Shown here piece after piece: positions 7,342 through 15,840 of a DNA stretch of 64,000 nucleotides (positions are counted from its first letter, which is position 1; the number at the start of each line of letters is the position of its first letter). The DNA is from Anaerolineaceae bacterium UBA1415 (lineage in GTDB: Bacteria > Chloroflexota > Anaerolineae > Anaerolineales > Anaerolineaceae), in the NCBI GenBank assembly GCA_002305635.1, contig DBPR01000008.1:43167-107166 (forward strand), read 5' to 3'. Position numbers and translations under genes: made by a program. Under the pieces are notes generated by a model. That model was not told the origin of the DNA, searched no databases, and worked only from the letters and a program-made list of their open reading frames with translations.

Positions 7342-9426
7342 TTACTTGATCAAATGGAACAGCGCGATGATTGGGGCAAAGAGTGAGGATACCAGGCTCA
7401 TGACCGTGATCAGGGTGTTCAGTGAAGGCCCGGCCGTATCCTTGAAGGGATCGCCAACCGTATCGCCAACCACAGCGGCCTTGTGAGCTTCCGAACCTGG
7501 GCCGCCGAATTTTCCGGTCTCGATAAACTTTTTGGCATTATCCCATAAACCACCGGCATTGCTCATCAGCAGCGCGAAGATCACACCGGTAAAGATGGAG
7601 CCGCCCAGAAAACCGCCCAAAGCCTCAGGCCCAAGTAGGAAACCGACCACCAGGGGTAGACCAACCGCCAGAAAAGCGGGCAAAATCAGGGAGGACAAAG
7701 CGCCTTCCGCGGCCAGACTGACACAACGCGCGTAATCCGGTTTTTGCGTCCCGGCCAGAATGCCAGGTTCCTCGCGGAACTGGCGCCGCACCTCTTCGAT
7801 CATGTCAAACGCGTTATGGGTCACCGAGAGCATGGTCAGCGCGCTGAACAACGGCGGCGTCATCGCGCCAAGGAAGACCCCAGCTACCACCAGGGGCTCG
7901 CGCAAACTGATCGCGAGGTCAACCCCAGCCGCTTCGACAACCTCAGCATAAGCCGCGAACAATGCGATCACGGTCAGTGCCGCGGCGCTGATCGAAAAGC
8001 CCTTGGTGATCGCCTTGGCGGTGTTTCCGGCTGAATCAAGCTCATCCGCTCGCACGATCACTTCGTGGTCCATCCCAGCCATTTCAGCGATGCCGCGGGC
8101 GTTATCCACGATCGGGCCATAAGCATCTGCTGAAACGATCATACCGCTGATCGAGAGCATGCCAACCGCGCTGATGCCAATCCCATAAATACCACTCATG
8201 CCAAAACATTCAGCCACATGATAAGAGACCAGGGTCGCGACAGCGATACCAATTACCGAAGGCACAATGGAGATCAGGCCATAACTGAATCCGGTAATGA
8301 TGTTGATGGCCGAGCCTGAGGTGGAAACCCGACTGGTCTCCTGTACCGGTTTTTGTTCGTCATTGGTGAAAAAGTCGGAAGTAAAGCCGATGATCACGCC
8401 GGTGATCAGGCCGGTCAGCGCCGCCCAGAAAACGCCCTGGTTCACGCCAGTGAGTTTGACAAAAACAAAGAGAAAGAGCGCGAAAATGATCGTGGTGATG
8501 ATCGTTCCACGGTTGAGAGCCGGGCCGGGTTTTTGACCTTCCTTAACCTTGACGAGGAAGATACCGATCAAAGAAGCAAGAATACCCAAAAGACAAAGCA
8601 CCAAAGGCACAACGGTATATTTCACGTGTTCGGCCTGGCTGAGCCCCATCGAAGCGCCCAGCAGCATGACCGCCACCGTACTGGCAACATAACTGTCAAA
8701 AATATCGGCGCCCATGCCGGCCACATCACCAACGTTGTCACCAACGTTATCAGCCACGACAGCTGGGTTACGAGGGTCATCTTCGGGGATGCCAACTTCA
8801 ACTTTACCGACCAAATCGGCAGCAATATCAGCCGTTTTGGTATAAATACCGCCGCCAGCCTTGGCCAGCAAAGCCAGGGTCGAAGCGCCAAAACTAAAGC
8901 CCAAAACAGCTTCGGCTGAACCGGTCCACAGATAAAGCAAGCCCATCCCGATCACAGCCATGCCGACCATCGCCAGACCAAGCACCGCTCCGGCATTAAA
9001 GGACAATTTGAAAGCTCTCGATAAGCTAAAGTTGGCCGCGGTCGCCGTGCGGACATTGGCCTCAACTGCTACGCGCATACCGAGGAAACCGGCAATACCC
9101 GAGCAAAGCGCGCCGCCAACAAAGGCGATCGCCATCGTCAGGCCGTCCTTCCAGATCATTGTGACCGCTCCCCCGCTGGCTGTTTCAGGTTGAATGCTGA
9201 AAACGACCGCAATGATCGCCCCAATGATCAGGGCCAAAATGCCCAATGCCCGATATAGTTTCAACAAATATGCCTTCGAGCCTTCCTTGATCCAGGAAGC
9301 CACTTCCTTTGCCTGTTCGGTTCCGGGGTCTTGTTTCATGACCCAAAAATAAAGATAAATAGCCACAGCCGTTGATGCCACGCCGGACACGATCGCGATA
9401 TAGATCCAGGTCAAATGATTAGCCAT
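7342..9426 (-). CDS. hppA: Membrane-bound ion-pumping pyrophosphatase
   Basis: 694 residues and about 16 membrane helices, full length. The PPi/Mg site is intact: GGGIYTKTADIAADLVGK, DPRNPAVVADNVGDNVGD (about 190-235) and the C-terminal VVGDTVGDPFKDTAGPSLN. The enzyme couples pyrophosphate hydrolysis to export of H+ or Na+. In AGNTAKAITKGF the residue before AI is Lys; in K+-dependent (mostly Na+) pumps this is Ala, so a K+-independent H+ pump is the better guess. It follows the gene at 9446 by 19 nt and the operon ends in the bidirectional terminator at 7294-7326. Confidence 0.95.
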   Translation of the reverse strand: MANHLTWIYIAIVSGVASTAVAIYLYFWVMKQDPGTEQAKEVASWIKEGSKAYLLKLYRALGILALIIGAIIAVVFSIQPETASGGAVTMIWKDGLTMAIAFVGGALCSGIAGFLGMRVAVEANVRTATAANFSLSRAFKLSFNAGAVLGLAMVGMAVIGMGLLYLWTGSAEAVLGFSFGASTLALLAKAGGGIYTKTADIAADLVGKVEVGIPEDDPRNPAVVADNVGDNVGDVAGMGADIFDSYVASTVAVMLLGASMGLSQAEHVKYTVVPLVLCLLGILASLIGIFLVKVKEGQKPGPALNRGTIITTIIFALFLFVFVKLTGVNQGVFWAALTGLITGVIIGFTSDFFTNDEQKPVQETSRVSTSGSAINIITGFSYGLISIVPSVIGIAVATLVSYHVAECFGMSGIYGIGISAVGMLSISGMIVSADAYGPIVDNARGIAEMAGMDHEVIVRADELDSAGNTAKAITKGFSISAAALTVIALFAAYAEVVEAAGVDLAISLREPLVVAGVFLGAMTPPLFSALTMLSVTHNAFDMIEEVRRQFREEPGILAGTQKPDYARCVSLAAEGALSSLILPAFLAVGLPLVVGFLLGPEALGGFLGGSIFTGVIFALLMSNAGGLWDNAKKFIETGKFGGPGSEAHKAAVVGDTVGDPFKDTAGPSLNTLITVMSLVSSLFAPIIALFHLIK

Positions 9427-9445
9427 ATACTATGCTCATTTCTGT

Positions 9446-10210
9446 TTACATATTCGCTGAACGAAACCAGCGATAATTGTCTTTGCGAATTTCTTCAGGA
9501 GTCGGCATCGGATAGTAGCGCAATTGTTTGCTGTTTCCGACAAAGAAACCATTCTTAATTGTTCTGTACTGAACGTTTGGTGAATGCGTGCGATCAACCA
9601 TCTTGGTGGAAATGTATTTCGTTTTCACATCGGTCAGGCACTGACGCAGGTGATCGTGATTGGTATAGGGCAAATGCTCGATCAGACCCATTTCCGGATC
9701 TTCTGCCAGCTCGCCCAGCTGCAGTTCAGTAAAAACGATCGCGGGCACGGTCACCAGGGAAACCGGATTACGCACGATCTGATCCAAAAACTGGATCGGA
9801 CCCAGACGACTAACCACCAAAGGGGTCACCGGCGCAAGCTCCTGATAAAGATGCAGCTGACCGGTACCGTTGGGAATATTATCGTCCGAAGGCAATTCGA
9901 GGGTGCGGCCGTCCATGGTGGTCAGGTAGAGCCTCTGCAGCGCGTTCAGGTCCATATGCTCCAGAACACGATAAACGGAAATGTAGACTGAGGATTTCAG
10001 GCTGCCGTCTTCGTGTGGAACGCAACGCGCGAAAGCGTCATCAGTTCGAAAATATGGGTTGCGATAATCCGGATCGACTTCGAAAAACATTGCCTGCCCC
10101 CGCGATTTTTTGGCAGAACCCACAGCGTAATAGGTGCCAAACTCTTCTGGACTGAGCATCGAGGCGATTAATGCCTCAGGCAGTAAAGATAAATATTGAT
10201 GTATTGCCAT
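9446..10210 (-). CDS. Conserved-looking protein of unknown function, hppA partner
   Basis: 254 residues, soluble, no signal peptide or membrane helix. I do not recognise a family. Codon use and the clear GGAG Shine-Dalgarno before the ATG support a real gene. Visible features are LLPEALIASMLSPEEFGTYY at the N-terminus, a central segment with several prolines (APVTPLVVSRLGP) and a C-terminus rich in aromatic and basic residues (RYYPMPTPEEIRKDNYRWF). It is the first gene of a two-gene operon with the pyrophosphatase, 19 nt apart, so a role tied to pyrophosphate or membrane energy is possible but unproven. Confidence 0.75.
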   Translation of the reverse strand: MAIHQYLSLLPEALIASMLSPEEFGTYYAVGSAKKSRGQAMFFEVDPDYRNPYFRTDDAFARCVPHEDGSLKSSVYISVYRVLEHMDLNALQRLYLTTMDGRTLELPSDDNIPNGTGQLHLYQELAPVTPLVVSRLGPIQFLDQIVRNPVSLVTVPAIVFTELQLGELAEDPEMGLIEHLPYTNHDHLRQCLTDVKTKYISTKMVDRTHSPNVQYRTIKNGFFVGNSKQLRYYPMPTPEEIRKDNYRWFRSANM

Positions 10211-10474
10211 AATAAAGCTCCTTCTTCAATTTGTGCAAAAGCGCAAACAGCACTCTTTCACCAAAATAATTCTACCCCTAAAGGGGCTAAAAATGAACCA
10301 ACACTTACAACCAAGAGCCAGTGAATTTCACGAATTCAAGGTATTGTGTTAACACCCAAAAAAAAAACAGCTTTCACGACAAGATTTGTTTTAATTGTAA
10401 ATATCGCCATGGCATTTAAGAACAGATATACACTACGGTAAAGCCTACCCCAACTACAGCCTCTGTCCAAAACA
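10211..10474. other. Promoter region of the hppA operon
   Basis: No gene. The palindrome CCCCTAAAGGGG (10275-10286) lies directly upstream of TAGAAT (10274-10269, minus strand), a possible -10 box, so it would sit in the promoter spacer and could be an operator. The rest is AT-rich, with an A10 tract near 10364. No clear -35 was found. Confidence 0.4.
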
Positions 10475-10509
10475 ATAAACCTCCGAAAGATGTTGCTTCG
10501 GAGGTTTAT
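10475..10509 (-). terminator. Terminator after the lipoprotein gene
   Basis: A 13-bp stem, ATAAACCTCCGAA (10475-10487) with TTCGGAGGTTTAT (10497-10509), lies 27 nt past the lipoprotein stop. The minus-strand tail TGTTTTGG has few Ts. Confidence 0.7.
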
Positions 10510-10535
10510 GTATCAATTAAAATCTGTTTTTTGCC

Positions 10536-10982
10536 TTAGCGGGAGACAAACCAGTCGATGATCACCTGGATCGCGTCCGGGCCTAATTTGAGGTGCATGT
10601 GAGCTTCGTTGGTCAACACGGCATAGAGCTGTTCCGCGGTCAGCTTTTTCGCGAGCAACGCATCCAGCGTGTGTTTATCGCCGAATAATTTCCCAAGGTA
10701 CTCTTCCATCTGTTTGTCATAATCCGCACTGTTGGGATCAACCGGATAGGCCAGCATCACTTCGTTCGCTTCTTGCGTGCCATCAATGGGGTAAGTTTGG
10801 TCAACCTCGCCTGGTTCAGCCCCTGCGACAGGTTCTGCCACGACTTCTTCAGCATCTCCCCCGCTATCCACAACCGGGAAATTCAAAACGTTGGTTTCTT
10901 CGGCTTTTTTGCTTCCACAGGCTGAAAGCGCCAGGAGGAATATGAGTGTCAGCGCAATGATCAGTGTAAATCTTTTTTTCAT
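10536..10982 (-). CDS. Small lipoprotein of unknown function
   Basis: 148 residues. A signal peptide ends in lipobox LSAC (Cys about 22), followed by an acidic low-complexity linker and a compact helical domain (about 85-148) with DKQMEEYLGKLFGDKHTLDALLAKK. AGGAAA precedes the ATG. I recognise no family. It stands alone between two terminators, with a TATAAT box about 40 nt upstream. Confidence 0.75.
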   Translation of the reverse strand: MKKRFTLIIALTLIFLLALSACGSKKAEETNVLNFPVVDSGGDAEEVVAEPVAGAEPGEVDQTYPIDGTQEANEVMLAYPVDPNSADYDKQMEEYLGKLFGDKHTLDALLAKKLTAEQLYAVLTNEAHMHLKLGPDAIQVIIDWFVSR

Positions 10983-11042
10983 GGTTTCCTTTCTGCCAGT
11001 TGCTGGCGATTAATTGATTATACCGTCTTATCAAAGTGCCAG

Positions 11043-12479
11043 TTAATTCAACTTTGGCATCTCAGAGACATTCGTAAAGTATTGCTTTTCCAGCTCCTGG
11101 CTCGAATTCGCGTCATTCACCAGTATCTTTTCAGCAAAAAGCGGATAGTGGGGTCTGATCAATTCGAGCATGGCATAAGCCACCCGCCGGATCGAAAAAT
11201 GGGCGTTTCCCGCGCTGCGCAGCTTAATAAAGTGGAACAGGGAGCGCAAATTGCACTGACAAATCACCCGACGGTTGAAGGCGTTTGGCAAAACATAGGC
11301 CGCCACCTGTGGGTTCCATTCCGCGATTTCAGTATATAAAGCGGCAATGTCATCCATGCTTTGGCGATATTTGGCTTCGACCCCGGCTTCCGTGATGGCC
11401 AGCGGAACGGCGTAACCGTGCGAAATGCCAAAGTCCTGAACGGTTTGGGTCATCATGCGGTGGCGTTTGAACTCAAAGTAGGCGCCCTGGTCCATGATCA
11501 GATCAAAACTCAAATTGGCATATTCCAGCTCGCGCATGGGGATGTCAAATTTCCCAACGTTCTCAAAAAGTTTGTCAACCAAATTCGAGCGTTCAGCTTC
11601 GGAGAGACCCTCAACATAATCAAGGTTTTCTGCGTAACCGCTGTTCCCAAAACGATACAACAAAGCTGCCAAAATCTGATTTTCGCCGTTTTGATCACAG
11701 GAGACCAACTGGAAGTGTTCTCCCTCTCTGGGAACAACCTTTTTCGCCGCAGCCCGGCTATAGTGGCTCAATTCCGGCAGATACGCGATAGGATCTGCAT
11801 ATTTGACCAGGGTTGGCAATTCCTGCATCGCGACTTTTTTAACTTCCTCACCGATCATTCGCACTTCCATCAGATCGGAGGAAAGCATTTTTCGAATGGC
11901 ATACTCGAGAGCACGGGCGTTGATCGTCAGGCCAACATTTGCCATGGAAGCCGTTGGCAGAACGAACCGTGCCACGTCAACCGCTTTAACACGCGCGCGG
12001 TTGAGCCAAAGTTTCTCCGATTCGTTGGGTTTGCGTTCAGTATTCGCCTGACCCCAGGGCAGCAAGGCTTCCAAAATTTCGGCATAGCTCTCAAAAAGCG
12101 CTGTCATGCGCTGCTGATACTTCTTCGCGAAGGGGCTGTGGTGGATCTCAGGTGGGATCACGAACGCGGTCTTGTCCCACTCCTGATAGCGGGTTGATTT
12201 TTCGGTATAAGAGGCCAATCGATTGCCTTCGATCGTTTCAATTGCCAGGCGGGAAACATTCTCCAGCGCAAGGTGCAAAACCGCATGTTCCGCCACACTG
12301 GAATGACCGTAGCCAACGATCCATTTTTCGCTGAATTCTGTGCTTTTTTCCTCATTCAACTCAGCGGCGATCTGGTCAAATGGTTCCGGCGAGCGGGAAG
12401 TTTTGGCGAAGGTGACCGCAATTGTCTCGGCACTGTAATTACGGGAGCTAAGTCGGTAGATACGGCGATTAAATTCCAT
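11043..12479 (-). CDS. Double-domain ThyX-like (FAD-dependent thymidylate synthase family) protein
   Basis: 478 residues, about twice a normal ThyX subunit. ThyX makes dTMP from dUMP with FAD and methylene-tetrahydrofolate. The first half (about 30-230) has GYGHSSVAEHAVLHLALENVS and NRLASYTEKSTRYQ, matching the second part of the ThyX signature but with GNR where RHR is expected. The second half (about 270-460) has FKRHRMMTQTVQDFGISHGY: the RHR is there but the S-x-x-x-RY part is not. The ATG at 12479 overlaps the ribF end by 11 nt and has GGAGG 10 nt away. Whether it is an active synthase or a relative is uncertain. Confidence 0.8.
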   Translation of the reverse strand: MEFNRRIYRLSSRNYSAETIAVTFAKTSRSPEPFDQIAAELNEEKSTEFSEKWIVGYGHSSVAEHAVLHLALENVSRLAIETIEGNRLASYTEKSTRYQEWDKTAFVIPPEIHHSPFAKKYQQRMTALFESYAEILEALLPWGQANTERKPNESEKLWLNRARVKAVDVARFVLPTASMANVGLTINARALEYAIRKMLSSDLMEVRMIGEEVKKVAMQELPTLVKYADPIAYLPELSHYSRAAAKKVVPREGEHFQLVSCDQNGENQILAALLYRFGNSGYAENLDYVEGLSEAERSNLVDKLFENVGKFDIPMRELEYANLSFDLIMDQGAYFEFKRHRMMTQTVQDFGISHGYAVPLAITEAGVEAKYRQSMDDIAALYTEIAEWNPQVAAYVLPNAFNRRVICQCNLRSLFHFIKLRSAGNAHFSIRRVAYAMLELIRPHYPLFAEKILVNDANSSQELEKQYFTNVSEMPKLN

Positions 12480-13398
12480 GTTTGAGGATCCTCCGGGCTT
12501 CCTTTTTATCTTGTTCGATTTGTTCAACCAAGGCTGATATTCTGTCAAATTTCTTTTCTTCACGCAAAAAATGAATGAAATTGACATGGATCAGCTTGTT
12601 ATAAATATTATCATCAAAATCGAGTAAAAGGGTCTCAACACTGGGTGAATTTCCGTCATCAAATGTGGGCCTGACGCCAACGTTGGTGACACCCTGATAA
12701 ACTTTTCCGTTTACCTCCACTTTGGTAGCGTAAATTCCGTATTTGGGAAGCTGTCGTTTTTCATCGAAATACAGATTGGCGGTTGGGAATCCCAGTTTCG
12801 AGCCGGTTTTCTTCCCATGAGCCACCCGCCCAGAAAGCGAATAAGTTCGTCCCAGAAAGCGTGTGACCAAACCCAGATCGCCCTTTTTAAGCGCTTCCCG
12901 AATTTGCTGGGAAGAAACAACTTTCCCCTCGATCTGCAATGGCTTGATGTGAATACAGGGAACACCAAGGCAGCCGCAAACCTCCCGCAGCACCGTTTCG
13001 TTACCCTGACGTCCCTTTCCCATGGCGAAGCGTTCCCCAACCATCAGGCCGCGTAAAGGAACAATATTACTTAGTTTTTCAAGAAATTGAGCGGAGTCCA
13101 TATTTGCCAGCTCGCTGTTGAAATCCAGGCTCAGGACACTGTCCAAACCAGTTTTTTCCAGCAAAAAATTCTTCTCCTGGCTGTTGTTCAGATAAAACCC
13201 AACGAATTCTTTGCTGAAAAACTCTCTGGGATGCGGCCAGAAGGTCACCGCCATCGAATTGACATACTCTGATCTTGCTTTTGCGATCAATTGGCTGATC
13301 AACGACTGATGGCCCAGATGGACGCCATCAAAATTGCCGATCGTGACCCAGACCGGGTCAGGTATTTGTTGATCCCAATCGTAATAAAATTTACTCAA
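12469..13398 (-). CDS. ribF: Bifunctional riboflavin kinase / FAD synthetase
   Basis: 309 residues, full length. The N-terminal nucleotidyltransferase has GNFDGVHLGHQSLI (about 22-35) and the C-terminal kinase domain has GRVAHGKKTGSKLGFPTANL (about 190-210). It converts riboflavin to FMN and FAD. The only in-frame start that keeps the domain is TTG at 13398, preceded by AGGA 8 nt away. It overlaps the FAD-dependent ThyX-like gene, so cofactor supply and user are co-translated. Confidence 0.93.
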   Translation of the reverse strand: MSKFYYDWDQQIPDPVWVTIGNFDGVHLGHQSLISQLIAKARSEYVNSMAVTFWPHPREFFSKEFVGFYLNNSQEKNFLLEKTGLDSVLSLDFNSELANMDSAQFLEKLSNIVPLRGLMVGERFAMGKGRQGNETVLREVCGCLGVPCIHIKPLQIEGKVVSSQQIREALKKGDLGLVTRFLGRTYSLSGRVAHGKKTGSKLGFPTANLYFDEKRQLPKYGIYATKVEVNGKVYQGVTNVGVRPTFDDGNSPSVETLLLDFDDNIYNKLIHVNFIHFLREEKKFDRISALVEQIEQDKKEARRILKHGI

Positions 13399-13411
13399 AA
13401 CTCATTCCTGA

Positions 13412-13449
13412 CAAAAAAACACCCCGCTGCCAGGCAATTCGGGGTGTTT
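13412..13449 (-). terminator. Terminator after truB
   Basis: AAACACCCCG (13417-13426) pairs with CGGGGTGTTT (13440-13449); on the minus strand a T7 run follows. It separates truB from ribF, so ribF probably depends on read-through or its own promoter. Confidence 0.85.
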
Positions 13450-13464
13450 TAATTGAAATCATTC

Positions 13465-14388
13465 TCAATTGCTAAAAACCTTGCGTGGTTGCCACTCAGT
13501 TGTTTCCGGATCGTACTCCATCAGGGCGATCAATTCGCCATCTTCGCTGATCGCGCGAGCCATCAAACCAGGTTCAAGGTCAGGTTCCGCCGGGATGCGA
13601 TGCCCGTGTGTGACCTCATCGATCTGGGGCACGGACAAGGTGATCGTATGCCAGTCGCTCAGTGCTTCAGCGGCCGGGATCAGGTATTTATACCAATCGC
13701 CATTCTGGAAAGCTTCTTCCAGCCTTCGCAATGAAACAGCGTCCCGCAGGCCAAACTGGCCGTTTTTGGTGCGGCGCAGCCCAACCAAAGTAGCCCCCGA
13801 TTCGAGCACTTCGCCCAGATCTGAAGCGAGAGAACGCACATAGGTGCCCGATGAACACTGAATGTCGATCACCGCTTCCGGTGGATCCCAGTCCAGCAGT
13901 TCCAGGTTGTGAACCGTGATGGTACGCGGCTCCATTTCGACCTCTTTGCCCTCACGCGCTAATTCATAGGCGCGTTTTCCATTCACCTTTAACGCAGAAT
14001 ACACCGGCGGCACCTGTTCAACTTCGCCGATAAAGCCGCGTAATGCTTCTTCCAACTCCTCATAACTGATATCAACCGGCCGACGACTGGTAATTTCTCC
14101 TTCGGTATCAAAAGTGCTGGTTGTCTGGCCAAATTTTAAAACAGCCTGATAGCGTTTGTCCGTTGCAGCGACAAATTCGCTCAAACGAACCGCCGGGCCC
14201 ACCAAAACCACCAGAACTCCAGACGCGCGCGGGTCAAGCGTACCAGTATGACCCGCCCGATTGATCCTTGTACCTTTGCGGATAAACTGAACAACATCAT
14301 GCGAAGTCATTCCGACCGGTTTATCCACTACCAGAACACCAGACACCTTATTAACAAGTTTCTGGTGATTGTTATCAATACAATCCAT
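13465..14388 (-). CDS. truB: tRNA pseudouridine-55 synthase
   Basis: 307 residues. GVLVVDKPVGMTSHDVV at the N-terminus and RAGHTGTLDPRASGVL (about 48-63) contain the catalytic Asp of the TruB family; CSSGTYVRSLASDLG lies in the middle. The C-terminal PUA-like part follows. It isomerises U55 in the T-loop of tRNAs. The ATG has GAGGA just upstream and starts 10 nt after nrnA, as in the common rbfA-nrnA-truB order. Confidence 0.95.
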   Translation of the reverse strand: MDCIDNNHQKLVNKVSGVLVVDKPVGMTSHDVVQFIRKGTRINRAGHTGTLDPRASGVLVVLVGPAVRLSEFVAATDKRYQAVLKFGQTTSTFDTEGEITSRRPVDISYEELEEALRGFIGEVEQVPPVYSALKVNGKRAYELAREGKEVEMEPRTITVHNLELLDWDPPEAVIDIQCSSGTYVRSLASDLGEVLESGATLVGLRRTKNGQFGLRDAVSLRRLEEAFQNGDWYKYLIPAAEALSDWHTITLSVPQIDEVTHGHRIPAEPDLEPGLMARAISEDGELIALMEYDPETTEWQPRKVFSN

Positions 14389-14398
14389 TCTTCCTCAA

Positions 14399-15367
14399 CT
14401 AAGTCTTATATTTTAAGACTGTATTATTCGTTTCTTTCAATACAGCAGCGCGGACGTCTTCCAACTTGCCGGGAATATCAGCTCCGGCAGCTGATACATG
14501 TCCACCGCCGCCAAATTTATTGGCCAATTCTGCCACGTCTATCCCTCTGACAGACCGCCAGCTCACTTTTACCGAGCCATTTTTTTGCTCGACGAAAAGA
14601 ACCGAAACCAGCGCGTCCGAAACGGTGGTGAGGGTGTTGATCAAGTCCGCATCATCGTTATCTGGATAGCTTGCCACAATTCTATCATGAAGTGTCAGTG
14701 TCGAGGATAAAACGCCATTACAAAACTCAAGTTTTGTCAGCCCCTGACCCCAGTATCGGATCTCGGACAGGTTTCGCATGGTCAGTGCCTGATCATAGAC
14801 CCGCACCAGATCTACACCCATTTCCATCAGATCAGCCGCAACACGCAAAGCTCTGGGGCTGGTACTGTTGGTTTTGAAACCGAGCGTATCGGTTAATATT
14901 CCGGTCATCAGACAGGTCGCCACATCTATTGTGATCTCAAGCCCCCAGTCCGGCAGTTTTTCGACCAGCATCAAAGCCGTTGCTTCGTTCTCTGCTTCCA
15001 CATAGTCGATCTCACCAAAATCAATGTGCGATTTGTGATGATCGACCACCAGATCAACCTTGATGCCGCCTTCCAGAACCGCACCCACCCGGCGGTTATC
15101 AGAACAATCAACCACGATCAGGTAATCATAGCTTTCTGGCAATTGATCTCGCACTTCGCGCGCGCCTGGCAAAAACAAAAAACGCTCCTGAACGGCATCC
15201 TGCAGGACGCAGTCAACAGATTTGCCAGCAGCCTTCAGGGCGTTGGCAAAACCAAGCATACTTCCAACCGCGTCCCCATCCGGGCGGATATGCGATGTGA
15301 CAACGAAATGACTGGCATTTTCGATCTGCTGTTTTATGAGCATGTCTTTGGACGAATCAGTGATCAT
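14399..15367 (-). CDS. nrnA: DHH phosphoesterase: nanoRNase / pAp phosphatase
   Basis: 322 residues. The DHH domain has TSHIRPDGDAVGSML (about 23-37) and VVDHHKSH (about 105-112), and the C-terminal DHHA1 domain has FGGGGHVSAAGA near 287-298. The family degrades short oligoribonucleotides and dephosphorylates pAp. The start overlaps the rbfA stop as ATGA (15364-15367). Confidence 0.93.
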   Translation of the reverse strand: MITDSSKDMLIKQQIENASHFVVTSHIRPDGDAVGSMLGFANALKAAGKSVDCVLQDAVQERFLFLPGAREVRDQLPESYDYLIVVDCSDNRRVGAVLEGGIKVDLVVDHHKSHIDFGEIDYVEAENEATALMLVEKLPDWGLEITIDVATCLMTGILTDTLGFKTNSTSPRALRVAADLMEMGVDLVRVYDQALTMRNLSEIRYWGQGLTKLEFCNGVLSSTLTLHDRIVASYPDNDDADLINTLTTVSDALVSVLFVEQKNGSVKVSWRSVRGIDVAELANKFGGGGHVSAAGADIPGKLEDVRAAVLKETNNTVLKYKT

Positions 15368-15816
15368 TGATCAATATCTCCGTTTTCATCGTCTTCGTTA
15401 TCAATTTCATCAAAGCCGTCTTCGTCCTCAGGATCAAATTCATCCTCATCATCCAGCTCATCCGGTCCGGATTCGCTGCGCCATTCTGCCAGCAGGTCGT
15501 CAATACGAGCGGCCTTTTCCGGGGTTGGGTCCCAAAAGAAACGCAGTTTTGGCGTGATACGCAGGTCAATTTCCTGTGAAATTTCAAAACGCAAAAAACC
15601 GCGGGCATGCTTCAGCGCGTCCAAAACTTCTTCCGCCCGCTGCTCGCCTTCTATGGCAGAAACATAAATATTGGCATAATCAAGCTCACGGTCCACCTTT
15701 ACATCAGTAACAGTGACACCCAAAAGCCTTGGATCTTCGATCTTAGCCAACAAAACCATTGACATGATCTCTTTGATCCTGTCGTTGATCCTTTTCATCC
15801 TCAATACCGAAGGCAT
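15364..15816 (-). CDS. rbfA: Ribosome-binding factor A with acidic tail
   Basis: 150 residues. The KH-like core, RMKRINDRIKEIMSMVL, LLGVTVTDVKVDRELDYANI and LRITPKLRFFWDPTPEKA, matches RbfA, which helps mature the 30S subunit. The last 40 residues are almost all Asp/Glu (such as DELDDEDEFDPEDEDGFDE), an extension beyond the usual ~120 residues. Tightly packed between infB (24 nt) and nrnA (4-nt overlap). Confidence 0.93.
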   Translation of the reverse strand: MPSVLRMKRINDRIKEIMSMVLLAKIEDPRLLGVTVTDVKVDRELDYANIYVSAIEGEQRAEEVLDALKHARGFLRFEISQEIDLRITPKLRFFWDPTPEKAARIDDLLAEWRSESGPDELDDEDEFDPEDEDGFDEIDNEDDENGDIDQ

Positions 15817-15840
15817 AATAACTCCCGTCTACGGATACCA

